Shown piece by piece: positions 23,740 through 38,110 of a stretch of DNA of 64,000 nt. Under the pieces are notes generated by a model that worked only from the letters and a program-made list of their open reading frames with translations, made no database searches and was not told where the DNA came from. This DNA is from Owenia fusiformis. Lineage: Eukaryota > Annelida > Polychaeta > Sabellida > Oweniidae. A program made the translations under genes and the position numbers. The stretch's first letter is position 1. Each line of letters opens with the position of its first letter. The stretch lies in NCBI GenBank assembly GCA_903813345.2, contig CAIIXF020000009.1, positions 12,084,030 through 12,148,029 on the forward strand, written 5' to 3'.

Positions 23740-24100
23740 CTTGGACGTGTTACAGGTACATAAAGCCGGTTTGTAAAAACTTATATTTTCATCAGCGGGC
23801 AGATATAGCTATACGTCCCGCTCTGAGCGGGCAGATATAGTATATCTGCCCGCTACGTCATAATCGCCGCTCGCATATTTGTTCATAATTTGTAACGTTC
23901 GCGTTATGACTGTACACGACAATGGAGAAAACACAAACAATCGGGATCTGTTTGATGGTTTAAAAAGGGAAGGAGCATCCACTTAATCAATCAAAAATTC
24001 GAGAAAATAAATGGTGGAATATTTGAGGGAACAGGAAAACCCGCCCACGGCCAAGAAAACAAAACTGGACATGAATATTCTAAAATATTTCCACGATTGA
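23740..24100 (+). mobile_element. CpG-rich patch with short palindrome and Crypton-like scrap
   Basis: This patch has many more CpGs than its surroundings. A perfect palindrome with 14-nt arms, AGCGGGCAGATATA and TATATCTGCCCGCT, spans 23826-23854, and the half-site is repeated at 23794. A 29-codon ORF (24011-24100) reads MVEYLREQENPPTAKKTKLD then MNILKYFHD. It resembles the N-terminal part of Crypton-type tyrosine-recombinase proteins of invertebrates. That match is from memory and weak. The patch is probably a fragment of a recent element. Confidence 0.45.
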
Positions 24101-24130
24101 ACAATGTGAACCAGATGACCAAGATTGGTA

Positions 24131-24298
24131 TGGGATAAACATATTATCCTATAGTCGGTTCAGGATATTGGGATTATCCCTTGGCCAATATAATATATTT
24201 TCCCTCGGGACCTACGGCCCTCGGGCAAATATATTATATTGGCCTCGGGATAATCCCAATATCCTGAACCTCATATAGGATAATCTCTATACATCCCA
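24131..24298. repeat. Large palindrome (arms about 80 bp)
   Basis: Left landmarks TATTATCCTATA, GGTTCAGGATATTGGGATTA and GGCCAATATAATATATTT are mirrored on the right as AAATATATTATATTGGCC, TAATCCCAATATCCTGAACC and TATAGGATAATC. The loop is only a few bases (CCTACGG, near 24214). A further partial right-arm copy lies at 24318-24370. Fold-back element; no coding capacity. Confidence 0.9.
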
Positions 24299-24399
24299 CC
24301 TGAACTGGTGGATATATCTGATTTGCCTTTGGATAATTTCAGTATCCTGAACCTCATATGGGATAATTCCTATATTTCCAAGTAATTATGGTTAGAAAT

Positions 24400-27300
24400 C
24401 TACACATCAATCTGCTAAACTTTAGACATGGGAACTCGAAAACTTGGTTGTTATGATATGTATTTGGATTCAATTATAAGCTAGAGATTATAAATTATAA
24501 ATTAGAGATTCAATATATTTTGTAAAGAATTCAATTTAAAGTAGAATTTATATGACTCGGTTTACTGTGGGAACCTAAGTAGCGATTCATTTCAAACCAC
24601 ACTTAAATCGGTATGGAAACCATTGATTGGTCATCAAAGAGGAAAATGACCAATGAGTATTGTAAATGAGCACCATATTTTTCAAACCCATTTTCAAATT
24701 TCAATTTTGCATTTAGTAACTTATTATGATTTCTATTCATTTTATTCAAATGAAGGTTTTATCTTTTGCATATCTATGCAAATTAGGATGCTTTACTAGA
24801 TGCGGATATTTTTTATTTGTTACTTAGTCCTCTCTGTTTTACATTCAATATATTTCCTATGTATTTTTTGCCTGGTAATACTGAGTATTAATATAATATG
24901 TATTCCGTAGATGGGACAATTTACCTGTGAAAATATTACCTTGATTACTATTCATTTTCTTGTTTTGAGAGAAAATTGCAAGGAATGCATTTATCAAAAA
25001 TAGAGTAAAGAACAGGTTTTCCAAGATTTAAAAAATTTAGGTTTTCATCCTTAATTTTGACGAGAATTTTGTAGAATTATCCAGGATACGATGAATTTTT
25101 CAGAGGGGTGGTAGGTGGCTGATATCAGACATAATAAAGGAGGGGACATTATGCAGAGCATTAAATGGACCGCCATTGTCCGAATATGGACTTGGGGTAC
25201 ATTGGCCTTTGTCAAAATCTGTCCGCTTAGCCCGACCCCATTTATCAAACCCTGGTCATATTTTGGGGCTCTGTTCTTTAATTAACTCCCAGACTTTACT
25301 ATTGATACTCCATGATATTAAATTAACTTTGATAAGACAAAGTTCTTTATTTGTGGTTGTCATTGTTGTGACATTTTCATCAATTTGCGCTTATGAATGG
25401 TTATTGGAGCTTTTGGTCAAGTTTTACTGTTGTTTATTGAATTAGTTTTGATGGTTATCATGGGAATATTTTATCAGATCAAATTCAGGAGATTTTTATG
25501 TATTAATGAGGTCATTAAAGAATGGGTTAGAAGATTGATATGTTTTGTACCAAGTATCGTTTTATACGGGAATGATATCTGAATCATTTGTCTACTACAA
25601 GAAATCATTTGAACCTACATTGGCTAAATGTTGATACAGAATCAAATAGGTATTTTCTCATCTTTTCATATATTTTTCATATTTCCAGTCATCTCATTAT
25701 CTTTAGAGTTATATCAAGTAATGCACCTTTTCTAAGATTTCAAAATTATGTGCTACTCTTTTGAAAAATCTATTGGCACCCTGCCAAAAGGGTGAACAGT
25801 TGAGATATTTTGACCAAAATAGTATAATGAGAATAAAACACCCTGCTGAAAAAAAACCTGGTGGAAATTATTGATTTCTATTCCATTTCGATTGTCAACT
25901 ACATGTCTGTTTGGTTTATTCCTTGCTCATTTCACTCTTGTTCACTTTATTTCACATTTCAAACCATGATCACCTTGTTGGTTTTCACAACCAGTTATAG
26001 TTTATACATGGGAGTTTATATATTCAAAGAGAGTCGTCACTACCCAGAACTCCCTCTTTAAAGTATCATTAGGAGAACTTTCCCCGCAGCAAACTGATTT
26101 TTGGTAATTCCGACTCATCTTAAATGCGTTAATTGATAGGGTTAAATCCCCAAATAGCCTTTTAATGTTTTCATAGTTCCATTTTTGAAACTAAATGACC
26201 CGTGTCTACGACTGTTTGGAATACATTCTACCTGCAAATGGCATCCGACCCGTTTTTAAAAGATTACTCCTTTTAACTCTATTTAAATTATTTCTCGTAA
26301 ACAACTCAGCAAATTCAGTGAATACTTAGATTTTTGACAATCCAGAGTTTTAATGTATTCTCATCTACTCACATTTATGCTTATAATTTGAGCTGGACAT
26401 ATTATTTATTCCTTTATTCTGATTTGTATGTTTCCAATTTGAAGTGTTTTATGGACTGGTTGTCTATTCACATTTTCAAGAGCTTAAAGGTGTAGCTATT
26501 TTGTCATTAAAAAGCATCGTATTGTTATGTGACGTTTTAATTCATTGATACAACTTTATCTTTATACTTTAATGTATCATGCTTTTAGTTTTTTTATGAA
26601 AGAATAAAAAGGTAATGGTTGTAAATTTTTATTTTTTGCAAACCAATATTTCTTTGTGTAATGAACTGAAACTGTCTCATTTGACGCAACCAATAATTTA
26701 GAGTGGGGTAAAAGAAAAGAATATAATGTACATTTTACATTATGTTCAAATGATAGAGTATTTTGTAATGAGAATCCTTTAACTCTGAAAATGTTTAATC
26801 ACCAGGATCTGATTTTATCCTGGGAAATCCACTACCTGAACATATCGCTAGATTACGGTAAATTACGCTAGATCGCGTGATTGTTCACTTAACTTAGATT
26901 TCCTGGTTTTACAATACACCTTAGCAATAAGTGACAGTTGAAAACAAATTATCGACATTTGCTTGGTTACCCTTGGCTGACGAAGAAAGGTTGGTCTCCA
27001 TACCCCTAGACCCTAGTTTGTTCAAATGTAATCACGAATGCATTAAATACTTGAAAAGTTAAGCCGTGTGACAACAGGAAAACACGTTGCATTAACAGAA
27101 ATTGCTTTCGAATGAACTCCCGAAGTTAGTTGCCCTATCAAGATTTAATTAATACATAAATAAGAGTGTTTAGGACGCAGTGTGGATCATTTACGACGCA
27201 ATTTATTTTAAAGCCATTTTAGAAGGAAGTCAGAAATGGCAGAATACGGGGATATGATAGTATCTGATTGCATTTAACCTTAGTCTGGTTCAGTAAAATT

Positions 27301-30300
27301 AGCAATATGATCTTATCCATGAAAAATGTCTCGGATGTAATCGCCTAAATGTCACAATGAAGAAAAAATGAATAAGCAAAAAAAACTGAAGAATCAGGTT
27401 TCCCCAAAGAAAATATTTCCTGAGGCATTTTTATTAAGATATGTATCAAAATGGCAATTTGATTTTGATTGTATCTAAAAATAAAACAACTACAACCTAT
27501 TAGTTGAATCAACGTATGCTGTTTTAACCTCTCTGAACTAGAGTATCCCATTTAAAAAAAACACTTAACATTTATGATGTCTTTGATACCAAATAGCGAG
27601 TCTTATTATAAGAAGACTATGTGCTTCAGGATGATTTTTTATCGACACATTTTGGATCAGTGTGAAGACATAGTAACCAACTTTACATATTTGACCAAAC
27701 AGTTTTTGCCAATGACAGTCTGACATTCCTACCTATGATGGGTTAATAGGTACACACTCAAAAAACTGTTTTCTCTTAATGGCCTAATGGGCCAAGAGTC
27801 CTCTTAATGTATATATACTCAAAGTGCCATCCTGGATGCTTTTCCTCACAATTATTATCACATTCATCAACTTTACGATCTAATATATCATATAGATGCA
27901 GTTCATTGACACCAGCACAACTAGACAAAGTCATAACCAAATTTTATCAACTTTAAGAATCTTGACAACCTTTAACAATGGCTTTTATTTTCGTCTTTGT
28001 AAGATATTTAATCAAGAAATTTGTTGATCAAATGCTATATTCATGACCCAGCTATTGATATTGTTATTCAAGGTAACCCTGATAGAAATTATAATCGTAG
28101 ATGTCACTTTCGTACGTGGATTTGATAATTTAGCTATACAGCTATCATGAAGATCATTCTGTAAATTGTATTTTATTTATTTATTTATTTGCTAAAACAC
28201 ATACAACATTATAGCGCGGCATTTTTACAGTGACATCTATGTAGTAAAACATACCTATTAAAAATATGCACAGTACTTTAAAACAATAACTAACAATTTT
28301 TGTATAAATGTTATGAATAAATTGGATGAGAGGGTTGGGTTATTAACATGAGTTATCACGTCAATTAGTTTGGTTTTCTTTCACATAGTTCTTGTTTAGC
28401 ATGGATTATAAGAAATATATTGTTTGTTTGTTTTATTTATTTCCTAAGTTCCAAGTACAATCACAATAATATTGACTTCGTATTTGCACTTTTCTAGCTT
28501 TATAATTGAACTTAATGTTTATTTGACTTTATGATTCTTCAAAATTGTTAACAATTTAATTTATTTGGTTACACAACAATAATTTATGAATTTGAGAATG
28601 GTCAATGGTAATTGCAGCTTTTCTGAATCTCTACTTTGAGGAGCGTGTCTGTATTAATTAGCAACATGTCCAAGTTTACTTAGTCCTTTCTTAAGATACA
28701 ATCTATTTGTGATTATTTTGGGCATATTTCTTTAAATATGAAACAAACTTTGTTTTCTGACATTTTGATACAATATATAGCATTTAACTTGTGCCTCGTT
28801 TCAATAACTTTTTTCATTTTCGTGAAATGTTATACTTTCAGATAGACCTGTTAAGATGTTTTAACATTGGGGTCTATATAAAAAACTATTTCCTTATCTT
28901 AGTTAAAGTAAAGAGATAATCGTGGCTTCTCTTGCTAATTATATTTAATTACGTTGGGCATGTGTGTCAAATATTTTGAGCCTGTTTTTTACCATATGCT
29001 CTGCGTAACTCTGTTTATTGAATTTTTCACATTATCTTGATTGGTCGCTTGATTAGCATCACTAAACAAACATTAATTTACTCGTCCTAATGGAAACCAT
29101 TCAATTCTATATCTGTTTAACCGAAGAAAATATTAAAAATGCTATAAAAGTTTATATAGGTAAAAAAGGTTGAAATTTTCCCAAAGAACATTTGTATAGC
29201 TTCTCACAACTATGCAAATATTTCGCAAATATGTTAAAAGTATTTTACTTTATCGTCATCATCTTAACCAAGAAAGATGTGTTTTGGTTTAATATTGAAG
29301 TTTTGTTGCATAATTTGAAGAAAATAAAACAGATGATAATGAATGCCTCATAATAGTTAAGAAAACAACCAACCATGTGTCATTAGCAACACATGTTAAC
29401 ATCATCAATTAAAAGAAGTCTTTCTAGATGTGTATGTTCCATGTTTGTATAACTAATTAAACAGCATGACAATTGTTGTGGAAAAGATTATACATGTATG
29501 TAAAGGATTGGTATGGATATGGCGAACTGAATTCAACATTGTTTTTCTCTTAAACCTGAATTATTGAAAATATTTTGTAAAAAAGCACAGATGTTAACGT
29601 AATGGTCACCGATTGACATTTTTTATAACTGCTTTTGCTATTATTTTTGATTTTTAGTGCATTGTTTTTGGTTCTTTTCTACCAATTCTTGAGAATGAAA
29701 TAAAATACCTTTCCGAACCTTGTTGGAACAAAATAAAATATCCAACATTTTTTAGACCTCTGAAAGGAAAATTTGTTCGATACAACAAAAAGTTTTCAAA
29801 AAATTAAAACAAAACCCACTAAGATAGATACAAATTAAAGTAAACCTTATATTTCATAATCAAGATACTTTTTTTAAATCAACCAAACTTTCAATTGTAC
29901 AATTAAATATTGAGAGACCTAAACACGTTGTGTATATGTCGTTTTGTTCCAATGAGGTTGGGATAGATAATTCGTTTCATTCCGAACATATTATACCAAG
30001 AACAAAAGAAGTGTCTGATGTGTTTTCTAAAACAATGTAGAGAAAAGTACATATTTTTTGCAAATTAAACTGTTATCATTCAAAAGATTGACATTGTGTA
30101 AAATTTTCAGAATTTTTTGATGACTGGTTTAAGAGAAACATGTGTTCTATTCAGTTTGCCATATCGATTCCAATCCTTTGGTATTGAACAGTAGAACAGC
30201 AAATACGTCTACGTGCTCTGGGTAGCTACATCACAATTATCAACAGGTATCTATTTCACAAATATAATAAACAATTCTATTGATTGGTGAGATAACAGCC

Positions 30301-31000
30301 GCGCAACCTTCGTGGTTGCATCACTACAGTTCCTTGCATTCAAACCCATCAAATTGTCAGCGTTCGTTTTTTAACCACCAATTTGTGGCTACATAAAAAA
30401 TCACTTAGACTCATTGGAACAATTGTTAGATGAAGAACTACCCCACGGCACCGACGTATAAAATCTCTCTTGTATCATTTCATGTGTTTATTCTTTTAAA
30501 TCTGAATGAATAAGATAGTTTTTTGGTTTTATCACAAATTGATATGTGTCCTTCATGCCCGTGGCTTTTATTCCTTACTAATTTTTTGTTATTTGCTCAA
30601 AAGTGTTTAAGATTTATTATATTTTTCGCTGGCTAATTGAAGTGTTGTAACAAATCCGTATCAGGTATCAACCATAGTTTTATAGTTGTATAATCACACC
30701 GCAAACATATTGTTAGTTGCTCTATATGTCAATTTGTCATGAGACCCTTGCATTCAGATTATACAAGGTCATCACATTTCAGAGTTTATGGCCTTTGTTT
30801 CATGGCCTTTGCTCTCTTGGGCGTATGGACAGCTTCAGGGTTTGCTCAGAAGTTTGCATGGCCATAGCCAGGCCTTAATTAGGAATGTGATTTTTTTAGT
30901 TGGTAGCCATCTAGATTTATAGAGTAACAATTGTTTTATTTGATATGTTTTTTAGTGTTTTATGATACATAAGCTCTGCTGTATACAAAATAAACCATTG
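24400..31000. other. Intergenic stretch, mostly featureless
   Basis: AT-rich DNA between the two convergent genes. Apart from a partial copy of the fold-back repeat at 25860-25975, I see no exon, RNA gene or clear repeat. Open frames here are short and show no similarity to known proteins. Confidence 0.5.
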
Positions 31001-32320
31001 TCAACAAAACACTGGATTTTATGATGTATCTAATTGTGTTCATTGTTTTAATGTGACCTTCACCTGTTTTCTAAATAGGTCAAGCTGAGAGTTCTACAGT
31101 AGAACACCATTGCTACCTTGAAATGACTTTAATACTCTACTAACTTGGAATTTTATTCATTTGCTGAGATTACCACATATGTCCATCTGTCAGTGTGTGT
31201 CACTCACATTTCTTGTATGCCCATTTCCAGACAAAGCATTTGACAGATTGATTTGAAAATTTAAAAGATCTTTCTTTGTAAAAAGAGGAGGGAAAACCCC
31301 ATGATTCAGTTGATGACATACGATTTCCTCCTTCGTGCACCTCCTTTCCCGGAAGTATGTATATTTATACTTCCCTCCATCTTGGTTTTCAAAGTTTTCA
31401 AATTGACCTAGTTTTAAACCAATCAACGATCGACTCACTAAACCAATCAGCGACGATGTCATCTCAATACAGATTTACATTATAAGCATATGTCATCTTT
31501 GAACCCTGGGGTTTCTCCCCCTCTTTTGGTAAATATGCTGTTTGAGAGGTGCGATATTGTTCTCCTTGTGTAGTTATTCTTCTAGTTGTAAATGGTACAC
31601 AGCAAAAATGCTTTGTAATGAAGGATTTTTGAGGTGCAATTCTTCAATTTGAAAGATTTTTGTCAAAATGCTTTGTAACACTAACCAATGACCGTGTCAC
31701 GTTTAGGTCAATTGCAAAAAAACTTCACATCTCTTCTCCACATGAAAGTGTTTCATCTGGAAACTGAACATCCTTCGAACGCAGGGTTCCAGACATCGTC
31801 CACTACGTTCCTTCCATCTTCCAGGGGCCTGTGTTCGGAGGATGGAAATTAAATAGTAAGGATTACCAGAATAGATGAGATGGGTAAAATTTGAAAATTT
31901 TGTTCCAGGTCCGAGGCGAGATGATTCAACAGAAACTGTGCAGTAAAACTAGAGAGATTCGAAAATATTGGATGAAATCATGGAAAACATGTACAATGAG
32001 GTTGTGAGTTCAAGTTGATGAACCAAAATCAAGATGACAAACTTTATCTGAAAACTGTATATTCAGATCTATGATGTGAAGAAAGCAGAAGGAATATTCA
32101 AATGAAATTTGAAAATAGATGAACAAGAAAGGGCTCATATTCACCTCGGAGCCACCTATATTGTCAATAATCATTATGAAGATGGGCAATTCTACACAAG
32201 GTCACTCAATACTCACCCAAGAGACACAAACATAAAAACTCATAATATAATATGGGGAAAACAAAAACTAACACAAAGTGAAGCATGCACACTGAAATAG
32301 CCTTCACGGATTATTTTACT
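31000..32320. other. Intergenic stretch, no gene recognised
   Basis: Slightly richer in GC than its surroundings around 31300-31950, with no recognisable exon on either strand. A conserved non-coding element is possible but cannot be judged from one sequence. Confidence 0.35.
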
Positions 32321-32394
32321 GGGTGGCCAAAAAGTAGATTTACACTCATTCAACAATCTTTCTGTAAAGTGAAAACCTATGTTTGAGCCACCCT
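32321..32394. mobile_element. Tiny mariner-like inverted repeat
   Basis: GGGTGGCCAAAAAGTAGATT and AACCTATGTTTGAGCCACCC are imperfect inverted copies separated by about 34 bp. The ends resemble the mariner-like MITE at 22918. Probably a deleted remnant. Confidence 0.55.
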
Positions 32395-32913
32395 GTATAC
32401 ACAAATACTGACATTTTAAGAAGTGTGTAAGACATCTCAATGAGTGTTTGTAAGGTATACCCCCAAAGAACAATTTCTAGCGATAGAGAATTAATTATGT
32501 GGCTTTTTGAAATTTGATTTTAGTTGTCAAATGTAGTACAGTATATTAATGTTATTTGTGCAAATACTGTTTTTACTGTCTTAAGTTTTTAATGTTGTCT
32601 TTTGTGAATATACTTGTGCAATGGTAAGATGAATGAATATTTTTTGTTTGAAATAAAACATAGAGTCAAATTAACATTGAAATAAACATGTAGTGTTAAT
32701 GCCAAAACAGACTGCTCAAGTTGAAAAAGAGAACTTGGGTTGAAACAAAATGTTCAAGTGAAAATTGTGTTCAAGTCAAACTCAAGTTTAGATAGAATGT
32801 TCAAATAAGAATAAGCAACAAGCTCAAGTTGAAGATATACACTATATCTTAAAAGTGTGTTTATTCTAATGATTATACTTATATGTTGTAACCTCGATGG
32901 CCAATACAATTAT

Positions 32914-33025
32914 GATGGTCAAACCAAAAATGTTCATGATGGTCAAACCAAAAATGTTCATGATGGTCAAACCAAAAATGTTCATGATGGTCAAACCAAA
33001 AATGTTCATGATGGTCAAACCATTA
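32914..33025 (+). repeat. 24-bp tandem repeat, about 4.7 units
   Basis: Units begin at 32914, 32938, 32962, 32986 and 33010: GATGGTCAAACCAAAAATG then TTCAT. The length is a multiple of three and both strands stay open across the array (DGQTKNVH on plus, GLTIMNIF on minus), but no gene structure surrounds it. Confidence 0.9.
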
Positions 33026-33639
33026 CTTTCAAGATGATCATGTTTTACTAAATACAAAATAACTTCTGCTGTGTTCTCTTGGGATTTTTTCTCAAGTGGG
33101 TTTAAAATTCACATTTTCACAATTTTTAGTCTTAAGGTTGATCAAAATTGGCCATTTTCTAATTTTCAAATGGGTGCAAATGTGTATTCAGATGGGTGCA
33201 AGCCTTGTTAAAATTTCAAGTAGGTGGAGTCATAGAGCGATACTTGCATTGCTAATGATCATCTAAATGGATAAAAGACTAGATTTTGTAGCTTTACACT
33301 CAGAGAAAAAAGTTATGGAAGTTTGTGAATTTGACCTTATTATATTAATATAGGCCTTTATAAAGCAATAATTCAACAAGTGTTTATTTATCATTTAGTC
33401 TCATTTTGCTATAATAGATAATGTGATTTTTTTGAGTCACCATTCACAGGATATTAATTTCAAAATAATTATAAGCATGAATGGGCACTGTTTATTTTAT
33501 CATAGAATCATTGATGTTTCGTTTATACAATGTGTATATATTGTTCGCTTTTTAATTTGTGAACCGTGATGAATAAATTCAGCAATGTTTGAACAGTCGG
33601 GAGATCATGGCTAAAAATTCATCTCGTTATTCTTATTTA

Positions 33640-33800
33640 ACGGTGCTTTTCTCAAAAAATCTTAACAAAATACTGGATTTTTTATGTTTCTATACAATTT
33701 AGAGTATCAGCTTCATGCCTGTTTACTTTATTCCTTGCCAATTCCACTCTTTTCCACTCTATTTTGCATTTTAAAATATGACTACCTTGACGTTTTGTTC
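33640..33800 (+). repeat. Fold-back repeat family, forward arm
   Basis: Good representative of the family. Landmarks in order: CTATACAATTTAGAGTAT, a CTTCATGCCT stretch, TTTATTCCTTGCCAATTC, CACTCTTTTCCACTCTATTT and TGCATTTTAAAATATGAC. The landmarks recur at many places between 33 and 61 kb. Confidence 0.75.
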
Positions 33801-34612
33801 ACGAGGGAAACATGCCAAAAATGATTTTAGTCAATAACTCACTGAGGTGTATCATTCACTTTATCCCGTGAGTTGAAATCTTGCATTAATAAATGATTCT
33901 TTTGAAATTATTGATAAAATTATGTTTTTGTTGTCTATTTGTATAAAGACAATAGCCTTATGTACACAGCGCATCATGAATAATTTCCAAATTCATGATA
34001 TTATTTGTCTGTTAAATGTCATACAACAAAGAGGGAATTATTACCCAGAATGCCCTGATTGATCAAGCTGTAGTAATAAATAAGGCACCTGGGTTCTGTC
34101 ACCCTCCTTTGGTAACTATGAGAGCCATCTATTTAGGTTAATCAGGGCCCGTATATGTATTTTATATAATTTATTTGCATTCTGAGAAATGTGTTGATGC
34201 ATTGTTAATAATATTCTTTGGTGTAAGATTTTAATTATATATTTTGTGTAAATAGCTTTTTTGCTCCAAGCTTTTTGCTCCAGTGTATCATTTTACATTC
34301 ATTTGGTCTGGTGACCTAGGATTTAAGTCTTGCATCATGTCTCTAGACACTCCATTCTCACCCTTGTTAACATCACCTCCAAATAAGGGAGAGAGCAGTC
34401 ACAAGGGCATGAAGCAAGACAACAACGGTATACTTTTCCACACATTCCTCAATAAAAATGGATTCTATTTTGATATGGTCACAACCAATATATGACCAAT
34501 GATGATCACAACCAAATAGCGATGGGTTCAAGGAAATCTTGAAGAGAGTTCTGAAAAATATAATTGGAACCACAAATACAGAATTACTGTTTATGTCATT
34601 TGGTCATTTTGT

Positions 34613-34770
34613 CATGTCACCACCAGAAGTGGTGACATATTGTTAGTGTTATGTCACCACCAGAAGTGGTGACATATTGCTATTGTCTCTAACTTTTTGT
34701 GGACAATGTCCTATGGTTGGCATCTGTAACAAATGGCATGTGGTGACATTTGGTATGTTAATGCCCTGTT
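34613..34770 (+). repeat. Dispersed repeat with GTCACCACC / GGTGACAT, copy 2
   Basis: Same unit as at 17841-17995. Its first about 38 bp are duplicated in tandem here (ATGTCACCACCAGAAGTGGT then GACATATTG, at 34613 and 34651). The start is itself palindromic (TCACCACCAGAAGTGGTGA). Confidence 0.75.
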
Positions 34771-37700
34771 TAACATAGTAATCTATGGCAGAATAAAAAT
34801 AGACCTGAAAGCATTCACAATAAGAAGTGTTCAGATCATAAAGGTGTTCATATATACAAGTTTTACTGTAATGTAACAATGTATTGTAATGTAAAAAGCA
34901 ACTGTGCATTAAAATCTAGCAACATATATTTAAGCTTTAGTGAAAAATGGGGAACTTGTGTGGCCAGAACATTTTGGACAAGAAACACACTTGGTGGTTA
35001 ACCATTATTCATGATGTTAAATGACCAAAAGGGTACTATTCTTAATTCAGCCACGCTTAATATTCTGGACATGTTTAAGAAATATTTCCTAGATTTTTCC
35101 AGCTCATAAATTATACTGGACATACAGGGCACTAGAGAGAATGATGTATTACCAGTTTTGTCAGTTTTATATTGGGTTCACTCTTTACTGTGGATTAACT
35201 AGATGTTTCATCCATATCTGTATTTTTTATTTTTGTCACATGCTCCTTTCCATCAATTTCTTTTTCGGTCGAAATTTCTACAAATTTTACATGTATCATT
35301 TATGTTTTAACAATTATTAGTTGTAAATAAACATATATTGTATTTATCTGAATATACTTTAAATCACATATTTGTGTTCAATTACTAATATAAGTTTCAA
35401 GTGATCTTCTGGACTTATACATCTGACGGATATTCAACATTGTTCAAAATACTTGAAATGTGAAATAAGTCCTGGGGGGGGGGTTATTCTGTGGCTTCTT
35501 TTGTTTAACTTCGGGAATGCACAAGCACATCTGGAAAAATAGTACTGAGGGAGACAGAAACTTGAGATTAACTAAGGGAGAGAGAGTATAGATTTCTCCT
35601 TTAGGAGACCTCATGAATTTAGTTATATTGATACTAGATGAGGAACAACTGAAATAGAATTTCCAAGTTTTTACACACTTGGTTTAAGAGGTACCCACCC
35701 ATGTTAAAGTTGACATGCTTGACCAAGAATTTGAGGACGTTGGGGGCTATATTGTAATCAGTTTTCTTAAAATTTTGTTTTAAGAAAATTAAGTTCATAA
35801 CTTATTTCATTTAGAGTTTCATTGCAAGTATTTTTTACTTTTTAATGAGTAAGTCAAAGGATGTTCATTTTATTCCTGAATTCAAGCATGTTTGTCATGT
35901 TTTTAAAAGTCCCTAAAATCTTTCTTGAAAATTTGCAAAGAAATTAATTATCATTATTATAATTAAAAAAATATTGCATTAAACCAGTTATTTTGTACAG
36001 GTAGTGTTTGCATATGAAGTGCTCATTTTCAAAGACGATTATTAATTAACTAATTGAAGCTTTAAATGGAGAAGTTATAATTGATTGCTCATTCCAAGTT
36101 TAGAGTCCAATTTATGAAATAAAAAATTATTTCCATTTGAAAACTTAGTTCAGAAATGTAATAAATTACGAAATATGATAATCCTATAATTAAAAGTTCG
36201 TTGACATTTCAGGGAATTTTTTTTTATTTTGATGATTTATGCGTCACTAAGTGCCGATTGTTGTGATGTGTCGAAGATAGTAATCTTTAAAAAAAACTGC
36301 TAGGTCACTTTTAATGTAATTGTGGGAACCTTTAAATCTTTTTAACAGACTCGTTTTTTTATAATAAATATTGAAATCATATTGTGTACAAGTCTTATCA
36401 TGTTTTTTATTCACACATAATTTACATCTACCCTTTTCAATTATATAAACACAATTTGAGAATTTAATTTTATTATCAATTTTAATTATTTAAATCATAA
36501 AATATCTTTTGTAGATTTAAAAGTGCATATAAGCTTTCACACAAGTTTATCAATTCCATGTTATTTTGTTATTTTTCTTGTTTTTCATGAATAATTGAAT
36601 ATTATTTGTTTGGGGGAAAACAATGCAGTTTTGGCTATAATTATAACATGACAACCCTTTGTTTTAGGTTTAAGACAGATGAGGATTTAGTTAATACTCG
36701 TGCTGTGTGCTTTCTTCATCAAAACATTAACTTGTGAACAAACTATCAAAATGTTCACACTTATTTCATTCCAATTTCACAAAAGTTTGACCAAAAATAT
36801 GATTTTTTTACATTTCTGAACATTTCAAAATCTGCTTTGATTTTGTATTGATTTAACCACAGAGATTGTTGCAGATTTCATGATATTCTGAGTTTGAAAA
36901 AATAAATGTTGTATTATTTTTATTCGGGTATATTCATTTTGAATTTTGATTGAACTGGTGCACGGTTTCAATATGAATCCCGGTTTTGTTTGCCTTATAG
37001 ACAACTGACTGAAAACAAACTCTTTGATTATGCTCAATGAAAAAGTTGGTAAATATATAAGCATAATGTATCAGCATTAATGTTTTCTTTGTTGTGGATC
37101 CCGGGTTGTGGATATGATTGTTATCCAATGGCCTACATAGTTTGACCCTGTATTTTCATTCATTGAGGTTAGTTAAGATTGCAAAAATGGATATTTTCAT
37201 ACAACGAAACTATGTCTTCTTACTTTGTTTCATGTTGTTCTATATCACACTTATGCGAATGCTCCCCCTCATTCACCAAATAAGAACATCTATGTTAATG
37301 CAAACCACTTTTTTCGAAAATACTTCCTTTAAATTGCTAGTACATGACTAACCAAAAAAAGGAAAAATAAGTCAATCTTGAAATGTCAAAATGGACATCA
37401 TTTATGAAAATATTTCAAAATTTTTTTGTAAAAAAGGACCGTGAAAATCTATGAAAATATATATGGAGATACCTCATACTGTTAAAAGGACAATAATATA
37501 GCTGTTTCTTCACATTCTGCTGCAAATTGAAAGTAATTTTGATTCATTATTCACATGTCTTATTAATCACACTGTCCCCAAGATAATGTAAAATTTCTGA
37601 ATCATCTAAATATCTGGATTATTAACCGCAAATTTATGGATTATCGTCTTTAAAAACCCCAGAGAATTCCAATTTAGCACCAGTGAGAATAATATTAATA

Positions 37701-37940
37701 AGATAATTAATAGTTTAATTAAACTGAGATATTGTAAGTGACTTTCAAATGATTATTTAATTTAATCGCTGAAATTGTCTGTATTGACGGGAGGTTATAT
37801 TTGCAGAGGTGTTTAAAGTGTTTGTAGATGATGTTTAAAAAAATAACAACTTCAGCTTTCTATCTCAGTAAATTCATAAATTACAATAATGTTTGATTTT
37901 GTGTCATCATTATATTGTACTCATCCAAACGATTTCAATA
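34771..37940. other. Intergenic stretch, no gene recognised
   Basis: Very AT-rich. Short open frames only, none with recognisable similarity. Confidence 0.5.
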
Positions 37941-37949
37941 TGTCCATAC

Positions 37950-38110
37950 GGTTTTCTCTCATTTTCTTGAAAATATTTGATTAAACTGGCTCATGTTTTT
38001 GTGTTTCTATACAATTTGGAGTGTCAACAAAAAGCCTAGTTGGTCCATTCCTTGCATTTTCCTTATTTTCTTGGAGTATTTCTCATTTTAAAGCATGACC
38101 TTTGTGTTAA
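37950..38110 (+). repeat. Fold-back repeat family, forward arm
   Basis: Carries CTATACAATTTGGAGTGT, TCCATTCCTTGCATTTTC and TCATTTTAAAGCATGAC in the family order. A weak reverse arm (38425-38520) follows about 300 bp later. Confidence 0.65.

Noticed and set aside
32857-33057. Repeat proteins on both strands of the 24-bp array
   Set aside because: A unit length divisible by three opens both strands automatically. There are no splice sites or flanking coding sequence.
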